Positions 8,256 through 16,196 of a DNA stretch of 41,161 bases are shown one piece after another. The stretch is taken from positions 1-41,161 of the forward strand of contig NZ_BAAACW010000061.1 in assembly GCF_039521845.1 (NCBI RefSeq). Reading direction: 5' to 3'. Under the pieces are notes generated by a model. It saw only the letters and a list, made by a program, of their open reading frames with translations. It had not been told where the DNA came from and searched no databases. The position numbers were made by a program, and so were the translations under genes. Numbering within the stretch: the first letter of the stretch is position 1; the number at the start of each line of letters is the position of its first letter. Source of the DNA: Alkalibacterium iburiense. Lineage in GTDB: Bacteria; Bacillota; Bacilli; Lactobacillales; Carnobacteriaceae_A.

Positions 8256-8618
8256 ATGGCATCAGATGAAAAAGAGTTTTTAAAGTTGGCCGAAGACTTC
8301 GAACGTATTTCACCTAAACAGGCAAATGAATTATTAGAAGCAGACGGAGAAGTCGTTATTTTAGTTGCACGTGAAACGTGTCCTTATTGTAGGAAGTTTA
8401 TGCCTAAGATTCATAAAGTGGCCCAGAAAAATAATAAGACTGTGTATTTCATCCACTCTCAAGATGAACAGTATTATAAAGAGATTGAAGGCTTTAGACG
8501 TAACTATGATATGCCGACTGTTCCAAGTTTATTATATAAAAATGATGACGGGCATAAAACGGTCAGCGACAGTTCTATGAGCGAGAAAGAGATAGCAGAG
8601 TTTATTAATGTATCCTAA
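8256..8618 (+). CDS. thioredoxin-like protein (bacteriocin transport accessory type)
   Basis: 120 residues with one thioredoxin fold. The redox motif is CPYC (Cys42-Pro-Tyr-Cys45) and the cis-proline loop is MPTVPSLL (~91-98). There is no signal peptide, so it acts in the cytosol. CPYC is the glutaredoxin-type dithiol, but the length and the long N-terminal helix resemble the Gram-positive bacteriocin transport accessory proteins (Bta), small thioredoxins often found away from any bacteriocin cluster. No bacteriocin gene is nearby, so general thiol exchange is as likely. The ribosome binding site is AAAGGAG. Repeat array 2 follows its stop. Confidence 0.75.
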   Translation: MASDEKEFLKLAEDFERISPKQANELLEADGEVVILVARETCPYCRKFMPKIHKVAQKNNKTVYFIHSQDEQYYKEIEGFRRNYDMPTVPSLLYKNDDGHKTVSDSSMSEKEIAEFINVS

Positions 8619-8645
8619 ATTTAGGAAGCATTTTTCTTCCTATTA

Positions 8646-8801
8646 GACCGGACAGAAGAATTTTATCTTAATCCGGTCGATTAGATGCCCTCTATACGAC
8701 CAGATAGGGTTTAATAATACGAATGAGGTCTTATAGAGAGGTTCTATAAGACTCGAGCTGACTATTTATTGGTTATTTGGGAGTATAGAGCTCTATAAAA
8801 T
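8646..8801. repeat. tandem palindromic repeat array 2 (3 units x 52 bp)
   Basis: Units begin with GAC at 8646, 8698 and 8750, an exact 52-bp period. Units 1 and 2 agree at 28 of 52 positions by my count, in blocks (GACC, GGTC, TAGA, TCTATA). Units 2 and 3 share TATAGAG at the same offset. Unit 1 has the dyad GACCGGA (8646) and TCCGGTC (8672-8678). GTCTTATAG (8728) pairs with CTATAAGAC (8744-8752) across the unit boundary. Unit 3 ends in the palindrome TATAGAGCTCTATA (8784-8797). The array fills the convergent gap after the thioredoxin gene. Confidence 0.65.
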
Positions 8802-8807
8802 AGAAAA

Positions 8808-8848
8808 AAAGAGCAACGGTTCCGAATTACCCGACCGCTGCTCTTTCC
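8808..8848 (+). terminator. intrinsic terminator
   Basis: AAAGAGCAACGGT (8808-8820) pairs with ACCGCTGCTCTTT (8834-8846) with one mismatch. The A-rich left side could also serve the minus-strand genes. The 8849-8985 stretch beyond it shows nothing recognisable. Confidence 0.65.
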
Positions 8849-8985
8849 TTTGTACTCTTTTATGAGATTTTTATCTAACTTTTTATCATCTGACTGAAAG
8901 TTTTATCTTCCACCGTTTTTGTGACTTTTGGAAATACTAAAAATCAAGAATTAAAGTGAGTTTTAAGGGTGTTAAGATAAGAAGT

Positions 8986-9330
8986 TTATTCGGAATACTG
9001 AAGCTGATATGGTTTTGTTGAGTCATCTATATCTACATTTTCTTCATCCATTGCAATAGAAAAAACTATTCCACTGTCGCTTCCAAGATATCTATTCACA
9101 ATATAATAGTAATCAATCCCATCCGAATCTTTGTAAGTAACATGCTTATAGAATGATCCTGTTTTAAAATCAAATCCAGTTCTTTCGGTTTCAATTGATT
9201 GAGTCCATCCCTCTTCAGCAATGGCTTCATTGATAGCTGTGATATCTCGATACAAGTATACAATATACAAACAAAAACCTAATATTAACAAAAACAAAAG
9301 TCCTGAAAATATCTTTTTATAATTACTCAT
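8986..9330 (-). CDS. small single-pass membrane protein, unknown function
   Basis: 114 residues: a short basic start (MSNYKK), one hydrophobic helix (residues ~8-27), then a charged extracytoplasmic domain rich in Tyr, Asp and Thr. The layout, with an N-terminal anchor and a ~85-residue outer domain, resembles DUF3139-type small Gram-positive proteins; I hold that comparison loosely. The ribosome binding site GAAAGGA is well placed. It follows another small membrane protein by 21 bp and is probably co-transcribed with it and nth. Confidence 0.6.
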   Translation of the reverse strand: MSNYKKIFSGLLFLLILGFCLYIVYLYRDITAINEAIAEEGWTQSIETERTGFDFKTGSFYKHVTYKDSDGIDYYYIVNRYLGSDSGIVFSIAMDEENVDIDDSTKPYQLQYSE

Positions 9331-9351
9331 TATATATATTCCTTTCTACAA

Positions 9352-9648
9352 TTAAACAGGTCGGAAGGCAAACCAAACAAAAAGGCTAAAAGCCATAAAT
9401 AAAATTAATAATATATGCCATATTAAAAGAAGACAGTAAGCTAATAGTGTCTTTTTTGAGACTGTCTTTGCTTTATTAAGAGTAAAAACCAGTGAAACGA
9501 GTGTCCCGAGCACTAAAAAGAGTTGGACAATCCCTATTGGATTGTATCCTAAATTAATCCTTTCGGGCAATAAAATATACAAGCTGTATATGCTCAGTAA
9601 TAAGCCTGTTATAACTATCAATCCATAGCTACTTCTTTTGAGTGACAT
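9352..9648 (-). CDS. three-helix membrane protein, unknown function
   Basis: 98 residues with three hydrophobic segments (about 8-27, 38-56 and 68-92) and short charged loops. The start at 9648 is chosen because GGAGG lies 7 nt upstream on the minus strand. A longer frame begins at 9810 and overlaps the nth stop as TAATG, but its extra 54 residues look non-coding. No known family is recognised. It lies between nth and another small membrane protein, all on the minus strand, so a three-gene transcript is likely. Confidence 0.6.
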   Translation of the reverse strand: MSLKRSSYGLIVITGLLLSIYSLYILLPERINLGYNPIGIVQLFLVLGTLVSLVFTLNKAKTVSKKTLLAYCLLLIWHILLILFMAFSLFVWFAFRPV

Positions 9649-9809
9649 AACGTTTCCTCCATTTGGATATGCTTTATTCAGATTTATGAATAGTATATCA
9701 CTTTCTATACCGTTAAGGGATAGAAACTTTCGCCTGTTATTATTTAAATAATTAGATACTTTATTCCTATGCGACCTTACTAATAAGAGACGCTGAAGTA
9801 AAGTGAACA

Positions 9810-10442
9810 TTATTCTACTGATTTCAATCCGTCATACAACTCTGGGTACTCGTGACATTTCGGATTGCGTGATGTACATATTTCTTTTCCAAATGAAATC
9901 ATGGACTGGTGGGCTCTTCCCCACAAATCTGAAGGAATCAATTCAGTCACGCGCGCTTCTATTTCTTTGACACTCGCCTTCTCTTCGACAATCTTATGAT
10001 GCCGGCAGATTCGGGCCACATGGGTATCGACCGCAAAAGCGTGCTCGTTAAACGCTACACTTAAGAGTATATTGGCTGATTTTGGACCTATTCCGGTTAG
10101 GGTTAACAGCTCTTTTCGTGTTTGAGGTACTTTTCCATTAAAGTGGTCGAGTAACTGCTGACTGCTTTTGTATATGTATTTTGCTTTATTACGGTACAGA
10201 CCGACTGTTTTTATATACGTTTCTATTTCTTCAGGTGACGAATTGACCACAGTTTGCGGATTGGGATATCGTTTAAAAAGAGCATCACGGATTTTAGCAA
10301 CGGATTCATCAGTTGCCTGTGCACTCAAAATGACAACCATCAGTAATTTAAAGGGGTCATCGTAACGCATTTTAGGAATGGCGTTTGGGTACATATCCAT
10401 AATGGTGTAAATGACTTTACGAGCGGATTCATCAGTTAACAT
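9810..10442 (-). CDS. nth: endonuclease III, with an incomplete iron-sulfur motif
   Basis: About 210 residues (counted below from the first in-frame ATG at 10448). This is the DNA glycosylase/AP lyase that removes oxidised pyrimidines. The helix-hairpin-helix LTGIGPKSAN carries the catalytic Lys (123) and VDTHV the catalytic Asp (141). The C-terminal [4Fe-4S] loop normally has four cysteines (C-x6-C-x2-C-x5-C); here only Cys191 and Cys198 remain, followed by HEYPELYDG, so a complete cluster cannot form. The start at 10442 is preferred because AAGGAAG abuts the ATG at 10448 but is 6-7 nt from this one. Activity may survive without the cluster, since cluster-less relatives exist. Confidence 0.88.
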   Translation of the reverse strand: MLTDESARKVIYTIMDMYPNAIPKMRYDDPFKLLMVVILSAQATDESVAKIRDALFKRYPNPQTVVNSSPEEIETYIKTVGLYRNKAKYIYKSSQQLLDHFNGKVPQTRKELLTLTGIGPKSANILLSVAFNEHAFAVDTHVARICRHHKIVEEKASVKEIEARVTELIPSDLWGRAHQSMISFGKEICTSRNPKCHEYPELYDGLKSVE

Positions 10443-10560
10443 TATCATCTTCCTTTGTATAAGTTATCTTTAATATACCATACTTGAATCGCTATAATTT
10501 AAATATAATTATGTTACACTTAGATAGGATAATAAAATAAACGGCGAGAGGTATAAGACT

Positions 10561-11421
10561 ATGAAGACAGTGATTATAACAGACACTTCCAGCAGTATTT
10601 CGCTTGAAAAAGCAAAAGAATTGGGCATCCATTTGATTCCTTTAGATATCATTTTTGGACGGACTACATATAAAGACGGGTATGATTTAACGTTAAGTGA
10701 ATTTTATAACAAAATGGGCGATTCTAATGAAGTGGTCACAACGTCACAGCCGACTATTGGAGAATTTATAAAGCTATATAAAAAAGTGTTAAAAGAATAC
10801 GATGCAATCTTAAGTATTCATCCAGGAGGAAAACTATCGGGGACTGTTTCAACTGCACAAATGGCTGCGAGACAAGTCGATGAAAAGAAAATTACGGTGT
10901 TTGATTCAGAGATGGTGTCCGTTTTAACAGGTTACCAAGTACTTGAAGCCAAACGCTTGATTAATCTAGGTGAATCCATACAGACGATTATCGACCGACT
11001 CGAAGATATGAAAGATAAAACCTTAGCTTTTGTGATGCTCGATGATTTTTCAAATCTAGTGAGAAGTGGACGTATTTCACATTTAGCTGAGAAAGTCATT
11101 ACTTTTACTAAGATTAAACCCATACTGAAACTGTCTTCTAAAGGCATTGAATTTAAAAGAGCCGTTCGAACTTCTAAGCGTGCACTAGAAAAGATGGAAC
11201 AGATCGCTCACGATTACATTGATTCACTCAATTACCCAGTTCGTATTGACGTTGCGCATGGAAATATTCCAGAGATAGCGGAATCTATAAGAAAAAGAAT
11301 AAAAGAGAAATATCCGGATAATAAAGACAATCAACTGCTTCGACTCTCTGGTGTGATTGGTGTCCATACTGGCCCTAGTGCAGTGGGTATTACTTTAACC
11401 CCTGACTATTCGAAAGAGTAA
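10561..11421 (+). CDS. DegV family fatty-acid-binding protein (FakB-like)
   Basis: 286 residues with the DegV fold: an N-terminal TDTSSS, TSQPT (61-65), HPGGKLSGT (87-95) and HTGPSAVG near residue 270. These residues bind the fatty-acid carboxylate in the family. Such proteins present a fatty acid to the kinase FakA for phosphorylation and incorporation into phospholipid. FakA is not in this window. It is cytosolic. The ribosome binding site GAGAGGT lies 8 nt upstream. It is divergent from nth and followed by the ytoQ-like gene, possibly on the same transcript. Confidence 0.85.
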   Translation: MKTVIITDTSSSISLEKAKELGIHLIPLDIIFGRTTYKDGYDLTLSEFYNKMGDSNEVVTTSQPTIGEFIKLYKKVLKEYDAILSIHPGGKLSGTVSTAQMAARQVDEKKITVFDSEMVSVLTGYQVLEAKRLINLGESIQTIIDRLEDMKDKTLAFVMLDDFSNLVRSGRISHLAEKVITFTKIKPILKLSSKGIEFKRAVRTSKRALEKMEQIAHDYIDSLNYPVRIDVAHGNIPEIAESIRKRIKEKYPDNKDNQLLRLSGVIGVHTGPSAVGITLTPDYSKE

Positions 11422-11490
11422 GGATTCTTTGCTTACAGAAGACAGATATGTAATAGTGAAGAGAGAAGCTATTTTATAGGAGGTAATTTT

Positions 11491-11931
11491 ATGACTTTTG
11501 TTGTTTATTTAGCCGGACAGATTCATGACGATTGGAGGGAAACATTAATTGAAAAGGTACAAGAGAAAGACTTGCCTTTTGAGTTTGTTTCACCTCAAAC
11601 CAATCATGATTTATCAGACGATATTGGTGAACAGGTTTTAGGCGAACAGCCTGGAAAGTATTATAAAGATGATGCAGCGTCAGATATCAATAACTTCCGA
11701 ACTCAGGTATTAATGAATAAAGCAGATATTGTGATTGCTTTATTTGGCGAAGAGTACCGTCAGTGGAATACCGCAATGGATGCGACGACAGCTGTTAATA
11801 AAGGTAAACCCCTGATTATCGTTCGCCCGGAAAGCTTAATTCATGCGATTAAAGAATTATCTAATAAAGCGAATGTTACAGTGGAAACAATCGATCAAGC
11901 TGTATCTGTGTTGGAATATGTAACGATTTAA
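11491..11931 (+). CDS. ytoQ: YtoQ family protein
   Basis: 146 residues matching the Bacillus YtoQ family by its opening VVYLAGQIHDDWRE, the central SPQTNHDLSDDIGE and IVIALFGEEYRQWNTAMDA. The fold resembles nucleoside 2-deoxyribosyltransferase-like proteins, with an acidic/aromatic pocket in the last motif, but no reaction has been established that I know of. It is cytosolic. GGAGG is correctly placed (11479-11483). It is the last gene before a strong terminator shared with the convergent pair of envelope proteins. Confidence 0.8.
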   Translation: MTFVVYLAGQIHDDWRETLIEKVQEKDLPFEFVSPQTNHDLSDDIGEQVLGEQPGKYYKDDAASDINNFRTQVLMNKADIVIALFGEEYRQWNTAMDATTAVNKGKPLIIVRPESLIHAIKELSNKANVTVETIDQAVSVLEYVTI

Positions 11932-11941
11932 ATAGATACAC

Positions 11942-11978
11942 AAAATGCACAGAATTTAACTTTTCTGTGCATTTTTTT
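11942..11978 (+). terminator. intrinsic terminator
   Basis: AAAATGCACAGA (11942-11953) pairs with TCTGTGCATTTT (11964-11975), followed by a T-run. It overlaps the stop of the convergent gene and can serve both strands. Confidence 0.85.
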
Positions 11979-12522
11979 ATATTCCTTCTTGGGTAATTAC
12001 TTCAGAATCCTCTGTTAACCCTGTTACAATTGAGCCTACTGTATTATCTCCGTCAGTCAGTAAAAACCAAAATCTCTCACCCGCATCATATTCTATAATC
12101 TCTGCATCATAGGTATTGCCACTGAGAGTCTCTACTTCCACCATTACGATATCAGGATGCCCAATTATCCCGCTAATTAAATCTGTATGGGTAGATGAGC
12201 TGAATTCTAAGTTAGAAAAAGTTAAGCCAAAATCCATCTCTGAATCAACCCAGTATGTACTTCCTCCATAAAACTCCCATCCTAATAGACGTTTTTCAAA
12301 CATTCCATGACCAAAATGTTCTGGTTCCTGACCCCACTCATAGAAGGCAATCGCTTCATTGTTGTTTAAGTATTCGATATGTTTGATATCAGTCATCGGC
12401 TGCTGAAGAGCCTGGACAGCGCGCTCAATTTCTTCGTTATCATCTGCTAAGATCCTGCTGACGAAAAAAGCGACCACTAGAATACTTCCTAGCGTTAATA
12501 TGAATTTTGTGTTTTTTGATAT
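11977..12522 (-). CDS. membrane-anchored extracytoplasmic protein, probable AUA start
   Basis: The frame opens well upstream of any ordinary start. A GTG at 12477 gives 166 residues but cuts a membrane segment in half and has no ribosome binding site. Reading upstream in frame gives ISKNTKFILTLGSILVVAFF, a complete N-terminal helix. The first codon at good spacing from GAGGAG is ATA at 12522 (8 nt), with ATT codons just before it. The likeliest reading is an ATG-to-ATA start mutation or true use of a non-standard start, giving ~181 residues. The outer domain (acidic, Trp/Tyr-rich) is unrecognised. The upstream lipoprotein's TAA lies 5 nt before the ATA, so the pair is translationally coupled. 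Confidence 0.55.
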   Translation of the reverse strand: MSKNTKFILTLGSILVVAFFVSRILADDNEEIERAVQALQQPMTDIKHIEYLNNNEAIAFYEWGQEPEHFGHGMFEKRLLGWEFYGGSTYWVDSEMDFGLTFSNLEFSSSTHTDLISGIIGHPDIVMVEVETLSGNTYDAEIIEYDAGERFWFLLTDGDNTVGSIVTGLTEDSEVITQEGI

Positions 12523-12527
12523 AATAA

Positions 12528-13031
12528 TTACTCCTCTACTAGAATTTCACCAACACTAAAATAGAATACAGCATCTTGATTAGTTACTCGATATGTTCCA
12601 CCCTTAAATTCATCTTCATTTCTTAAATAAGGATCAAGACTCACTTGAATGGTTACTGTTGGATTGCTGGTAGATAATGTTAATAAGTCGCTGGGAACAT
12701 CATATCCTTCTACCGGTCTAACTGTTTGCCAATTTTCTCCATCCAATCTTTCTAAGACATCAAAGGCTCTTCCTAATTCAATTATTTCAGTAGAGTTGCC
12801 TTCATAGGTCACACTAATATACAATTTTTCCAGTTCACTTTTTGAATATACTTCTCCTTCTTCAATTTCTTCAAAAGTTAAATCCACATTCAATTCGTCT
12901 TGTCGGTCAGGATTATTAAAGGGATAGGAATAGTCAATTTGGTGAAAACTAAATAAATTATCTGCTCCATCATTTTCTATACCACATGCGTTTAAAAATA
13001 GAGCAATTAAAATTAGTCCTATTGCTTTCAT
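12528..13031 (-). CDS. lipoprotein with Ig-like domain, unknown function
   Basis: 167 residues. The signal peptide ends in lipobox LNAC with Cys16 as the lipidation site, so the protein is anchored on the outer face of the membrane. Residues ~55-165 are all-beta, with EVYSKSELEKLYISVTYEG and a following FDVLERLDGENWQTV. This arrangement resembles the bacterial Ig-like domain in other Gram-positive lipoproteins that begins with a conserved hydrophobic strand and a K-DGxW motif. AGAGGGG is well placed. It is first in a two-gene operon with the membrane-anchored protein below it, and the two may form a surface complex. The partner or ligand is unknown. Confidence 0.7.
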   Translation of the reverse strand: MKAIGLILIALFLNACGIENDGADNLFSFHQIDYSYPFNNPDRQDELNVDLTFEEIEEGEVYSKSELEKLYISVTYEGNSTEIIELGRAFDVLERLDGENWQTVRPVEGYDVPSDLLTLSTSNPTVTIQVSLDPYLRNEDEFKGGTYRVTNQDAVFYFSVGEILVEE

Positions 13032-13169
13032 TGATGTGCCCCTCTCGTCCAGTACTTATGAGAAGTATAACTGATATGTATACCGCTTACAAGAATCACT
13101 TTCTAATGCCTTTTATTTGGCTCTCTCTTTCTTTTACTTCATAATGGGTATTGAAGGAGGAGATTTTTC

Positions 13170-14573
13170 ATGAACGAACATAAACTTTATTATGACGGAC
13201 AATGGCAAAAATCAAAATCTGATAAAACTATCGAAGTGATTAATCCTGCAACAGAAGAAGTGATCACGACAATTATTGAAGCAACTGAAGAGGATGTCAA
13301 TCGGGCAGTGGCGTCAGCTAAAGCGGCTTTCAATGAGTGGAATACAACCTCCCCATCTAAACGAACGGAATACGTTCGAAATATTTTAGAAGGCATAAAA
13401 AACAAGAAACAAGAACTCGCAGATATGATGGTCAAAGAGCTAGGCACGTCGCAAACCTTTGCGGAAGAAACTCAGGTCACTCTTTCAACAAGCGAAATGG
13501 AAGCCACTTTAGAAGAATTTGAATCATTTGAATTCGAAGAGAAAGTAGACAATGCGACTATTATAAAAGAAGGCTTTGGAGTGGTTGCGTGTATTACACC
13601 GTGGAATTACCCGTTGAACCAAATTCAACGTAAAATCACACCGGCCCTATTGGCTGGAAATACAGTCGTTGTGAAACCAGCTGAACTAACCCCTTTAACA
13701 GCCTTACTTTTAACTGAAATTATTGATGAAGCTGGTTTACCTAAAGGTGTATTCAATCTTATACTAGGGAGTGGCGAAGAAGCAGGTGACTTTTTAACTA
13801 GTCATCCCGATGTTGATGTCATTTCCTTTACTGGTTCTACCAAAGTCGGTAAAAGTTTATATGAAAAGGCTGGGAAAACAGTCAAGCAACTTGTTTTGGA
13901 ATTAGGCGGGAAGTCGCCTATGGTTTATCTCAAAGGCGGAGACTTAGAGTTAGCGGTGAAAAAAGCTGCGACTACTTTGCTAAACAATCAAGGTCAGTCT
14001 TGTTCTGCTTTAAGCCGTCTCATTGTGCCTAAAGATGAATTGGAGAATACAAAAGAGATTCTGAAAGAGTTATATAAAGATGTTAAAGTTGGAGATCCAG
14101 CAGATGACGATACGGTTGTTGGTCCGATTTCTTCAAAAGATCAATACGACACAGTGCTGAATTATATCCAAAAAGGAAAAGATGAAGGCGCTGAAGTGCT
14201 GTTAGGTGGTAATAAAATAGAAGGGCAAGGCTACTACGTTGAGCCGACGGTCTTTGTTAATGTGACAAACGATATGACGATTGCCCAGGAAGAAATTTTC
14301 GGCCCCGTTTTAGTAGTCATCACTTATGATTCAGTGGAAGAAGCTGTTGACATAGCGAATGACGTCATTTACGGCTTATCTGGCGGCGTGGTCGGTCCGA
14401 AAGAAGAAGCGATTAAAGTAGCCAGACAAATCAGAAGCGGTAATGTCTTTATAAATGACGGTGAAAAAACAGCGAAAGCTCCCTTCGGTGGCTATAAACA
14501 ATCCGGTTTAGGACGCGAAAATGGTATTTACGGAGTCGAAGATTATCTTGAAATTAAAGCTTTGTTTATCTAA
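13170..14573 (+). CDS. NAD(P)-dependent aldehyde dehydrogenase
   Basis: 467 residues of the aldehyde dehydrogenase superfamily, which oxidises aldehydes to acids. Motifs occur in the expected order: PWNYP with Asn146, VVKPAE with Lys169, FTGSTKVGK (220-228), LELGGK with general base Glu244, NQGQSC with nucleophile Cys278, and EEIFGPV near 374. Lys169 contacts the cofactor; specificity between NAD and NADP is unresolved. Length is normal and all catalytic residues are present. The ribosome binding site GAAGGAGG is strong. It is monocistronic. The aldehyde substrate cannot be inferred from the neighbours. Confidence 0.9.
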   Translation: MNEHKLYYDGQWQKSKSDKTIEVINPATEEVITTIIEATEEDVNRAVASAKAAFNEWNTTSPSKRTEYVRNILEGIKNKKQELADMMVKELGTSQTFAEETQVTLSTSEMEATLEEFESFEFEEKVDNATIIKEGFGVVACITPWNYPLNQIQRKITPALLAGNTVVVKPAELTPLTALLLTEIIDEAGLPKGVFNLILGSGEEAGDFLTSHPDVDVISFTGSTKVGKSLYEKAGKTVKQLVLELGGKSPMVYLKGGDLELAVKKAATTLLNNQGQSCSALSRLIVPKDELENTKEILKELYKDVKVGDPADDDTVVGPISSKDQYDTVLNYIQKGKDEGAEVLLGGNKIEGQGYYVEPTVFVNVTNDMTIAQEEIFGPVLVVITYDSVEEAVDIANDVIYGLSGGVVGPKEEAIKVARQIRSGNVFINDGEKTAKAPFGGYKQSGLGRENGIYGVEDYLEIKALFI

Positions 14574-14583
14574 TTTAAATATG

Positions 14584-14622
14584 ACGGAAGCCCACTTTTA
14601 ATAGTGCGGTTTCCGTTTTTCT
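14584..14622 (+). terminator. intrinsic terminator of the aldehyde dehydrogenase gene
   Basis: ACGGAAGCCCAC (14584-14595) pairs imperfectly with GTGCGGTTTCCGT (14604-14616), followed by TTTTT. Confidence 0.75.
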
Positions 14623-14630
14623 TTGTTTTA

Positions 14631-14734
14631 TGCTAATTCACAGTACATTTATACTTGAGTTGGAGGAAAACTCATAGTTATGTGCTAACTCACAGTCGTT
14701 TTATATTTGAGTTAGAAGAAAACTCAACTTTTTT
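14631..14734. repeat. tandem palindromic repeat array 3 (2 units x 52 bp)
   Basis: Units start at 14631 and 14683, exactly 52 bp apart, and agree at about 40 of 52 positions by my count. Unit 2 carries a perfect 8-bp inverted repeat, CTAACTCA (14685-14692) and TGAGTTAG (14708-14715). Unit 1 has the same with one change (TGAGTTGG). Both then repeat AAAACTCA. The array lies between two terminators in a convergent gap. Confidence 0.8.
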
Positions 14735-14756
14735 TTAAAGAGTGACTGTATGATGC

Positions 14757-14788
14757 AAAAAAGAACTCTCACGCTCGAGAGTTCTTTT
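14757..14788 (-). terminator. intrinsic terminator of the ECF operon
   Basis: A 12-bp perfect stem (14759-14770 and 14777-14788) with a 6-nt loop, followed on the minus strand by TTTTTT. It overlaps the stop codon of the ATPase gene. Confidence 0.85.
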
Positions 14789-16196
14789 AGTTTTCATTTA
14801 AATAAATAATCTGATCGCACCAGTTGGCAGCGAGCTCGATGTCATGCGTAATCACGATGACGACGACTCCTGAATCTTTTAGTTCTTCTAGTAATTTTCC
14901 GAATCGTTCCATATTATCATAGTCCAGCCCGCTTGTCGGTTCATCAAATATGATGATATCTTTACCAGATAAAATAGCTGAAGCGATAGCGACTCGTTGC
15001 TTTTGTCCGCCCGATAAACTCATCGGGTGCTGGTCCTCTACCTTTGTTAAGTTCAGCTGCTCAAGAATTTGGTCTTTCTTTTCAGAATACTTTGCTCCAA
15101 TTAGTACTTCTTCAGAAACAGAATCACTAAACAACTGATAGTTGGTATCTTGCATAACTAAAAAGCTTTTTTTGATAAGTCCATTTGATGAAATTGGCTT
15201 GCCTTTCCATAATATAGAACCGGACAATGGCTTTTGTAAACCGATTAGGGTACTGGCTAAAGTAGACTTGCCTGTCCCGTTTGACCCCATTATTCCAATT
15301 GTCTCTCCTTGAGAAAAGCCAATAGTTAAATCGGATAAAACTGGCACTTCTTTATCATAGCCAATTGCTAAATTCTTTGTCTGTAAAGCAGCTTCTGACG
15401 TCTGTTTATTTGCTTGCATTTTTTCTTTAATTATTTTTGAATGGAGAGATAAATCCATCGCACGCAAACCGTAAGAATGAAGTTCTTCATTAGATAGGTG
15501 TGAAAAAGTATCTGCGTTCCACTCATTCGTTGCCTTTCCTTCTTCAAACAATACATAGCGATCCACAAGTCCTTTTGTCCAGGCTAAACGGTGCTCTGTT
15601 AAGATTATCGTTATGCCGCTCTCTTTCATACGACGGATCATATGACGGATACGCTCAACAGCTTGGTCATCCAAATTACTTGTTACCTCATCTAGTACTA
15701 GGACTTGAGGTTTAAGCATATTGGCAGAAGAAAAGGCAATCTGTTGTTTTTCTCCACCAGACAATTTAAAGATGTCTCGTCCAAGTAAGGATTCTATTTC
15801 ATATTCTTTAGCAACTGTTTCGATGCGTTTGGAAATGTCTTTCACTGGCATTCCGACGTTCTCACAAGGAAAAGCCAGTTCATTGGTTGTGTCCATGCTA
15901 AAGTGCTGAGTTTTCGGATTTTGAAAAACACTTCCTACTAGCGGAACGTATTCTTCAATCTCTGCTTCTCCGGCGACTAAGTCAACGGTATTTAAATGCC
16001 CCTGTAACTCTCCCTCAATAAAGTTCGGGCTCACTCCGTTCAGCAAACGACTGAACGTGGTCTTTCCGCTCCCACTCTTCCCACAAATAAGGACACACTC
16101 TCCTGGTTGAATAGTCAGGTTAATGTCTTTTAAAAAGGAGTCTTCTGTATGCAGAAATTGAAAAGAGACCGATTCGCTCACTACAGCTGGTTTCAT
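14787..16196 (-). CDS. ECF transporter duplicated ATPase (EcfA1-EcfA2 fusion type)
   Basis: 469 residues made of two ABC ATPase domains in one chain. The first has Walker A GKSGSGKTT (39-47), signature LSGGEKQQ (145-152) and Walker B VLVLDE (165-170). The second has GSNGTGKST (304-312), LSGGQKQR (394-401) and IIIFDE (414-419). Such fused ATPases power dedicated energy-coupling-factor importers. Both catalytic sites look intact, each with Glu after Walker B. It overlaps the ecfT gene by 4 bp (ATGA), and GGAGG for it lies inside ecfT. It is last in the operon and closed by a terminator. It works at the inner face of the membrane. Confidence 0.9.
   Translation of the reverse strand: MKPAVVSESVSFQFLHTEDSFLKDINLTIQPGECVLICGKSGSGKTTFSRLLNGVSPNFIEGELQGHLNTVDLVAGEAEIEEYVPLVGSVFQNPKTQHFSMDTTNELAFPCENVGMPVKDISKRIETVAKEYEIESLLGRDIFKLSGGEKQQIAFSSANMLKPQVLVLDEVTSNLDDQAVERIRHMIRRMKESGITIILTEHRLAWTKGLVDRYVLFEEGKATNEWNADTFSHLSNEELHSYGLRAMDLSLHSKIIKEKMQANKQTSEAALQTKNLAIGYDKEVPVLSDLTIGFSQGETIGIMGSNGTGKSTLASTLIGLQKPLSGSILWKGKPISSNGLIKKSFLVMQDTNYQLFSDSVSEEVLIGAKYSEKKDQILEQLNLTKVEDQHPMSLSGGQKQRVAIASAILSGKDIIIFDEPTSGLDYDNMERFGKLLEELKDSGVVVIVITHDIELAANWCDQIIYLNEN

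Noticed and set aside
9649..9810. N-terminal extension of the three-helix membrane protein up to the nth stop
   Set aside because: Although TAATG overlap with nth looks like coupling, the 54 extra residues are unlike a membrane protein start, and a strong GGAGG precedes the internal ATG at 9648.
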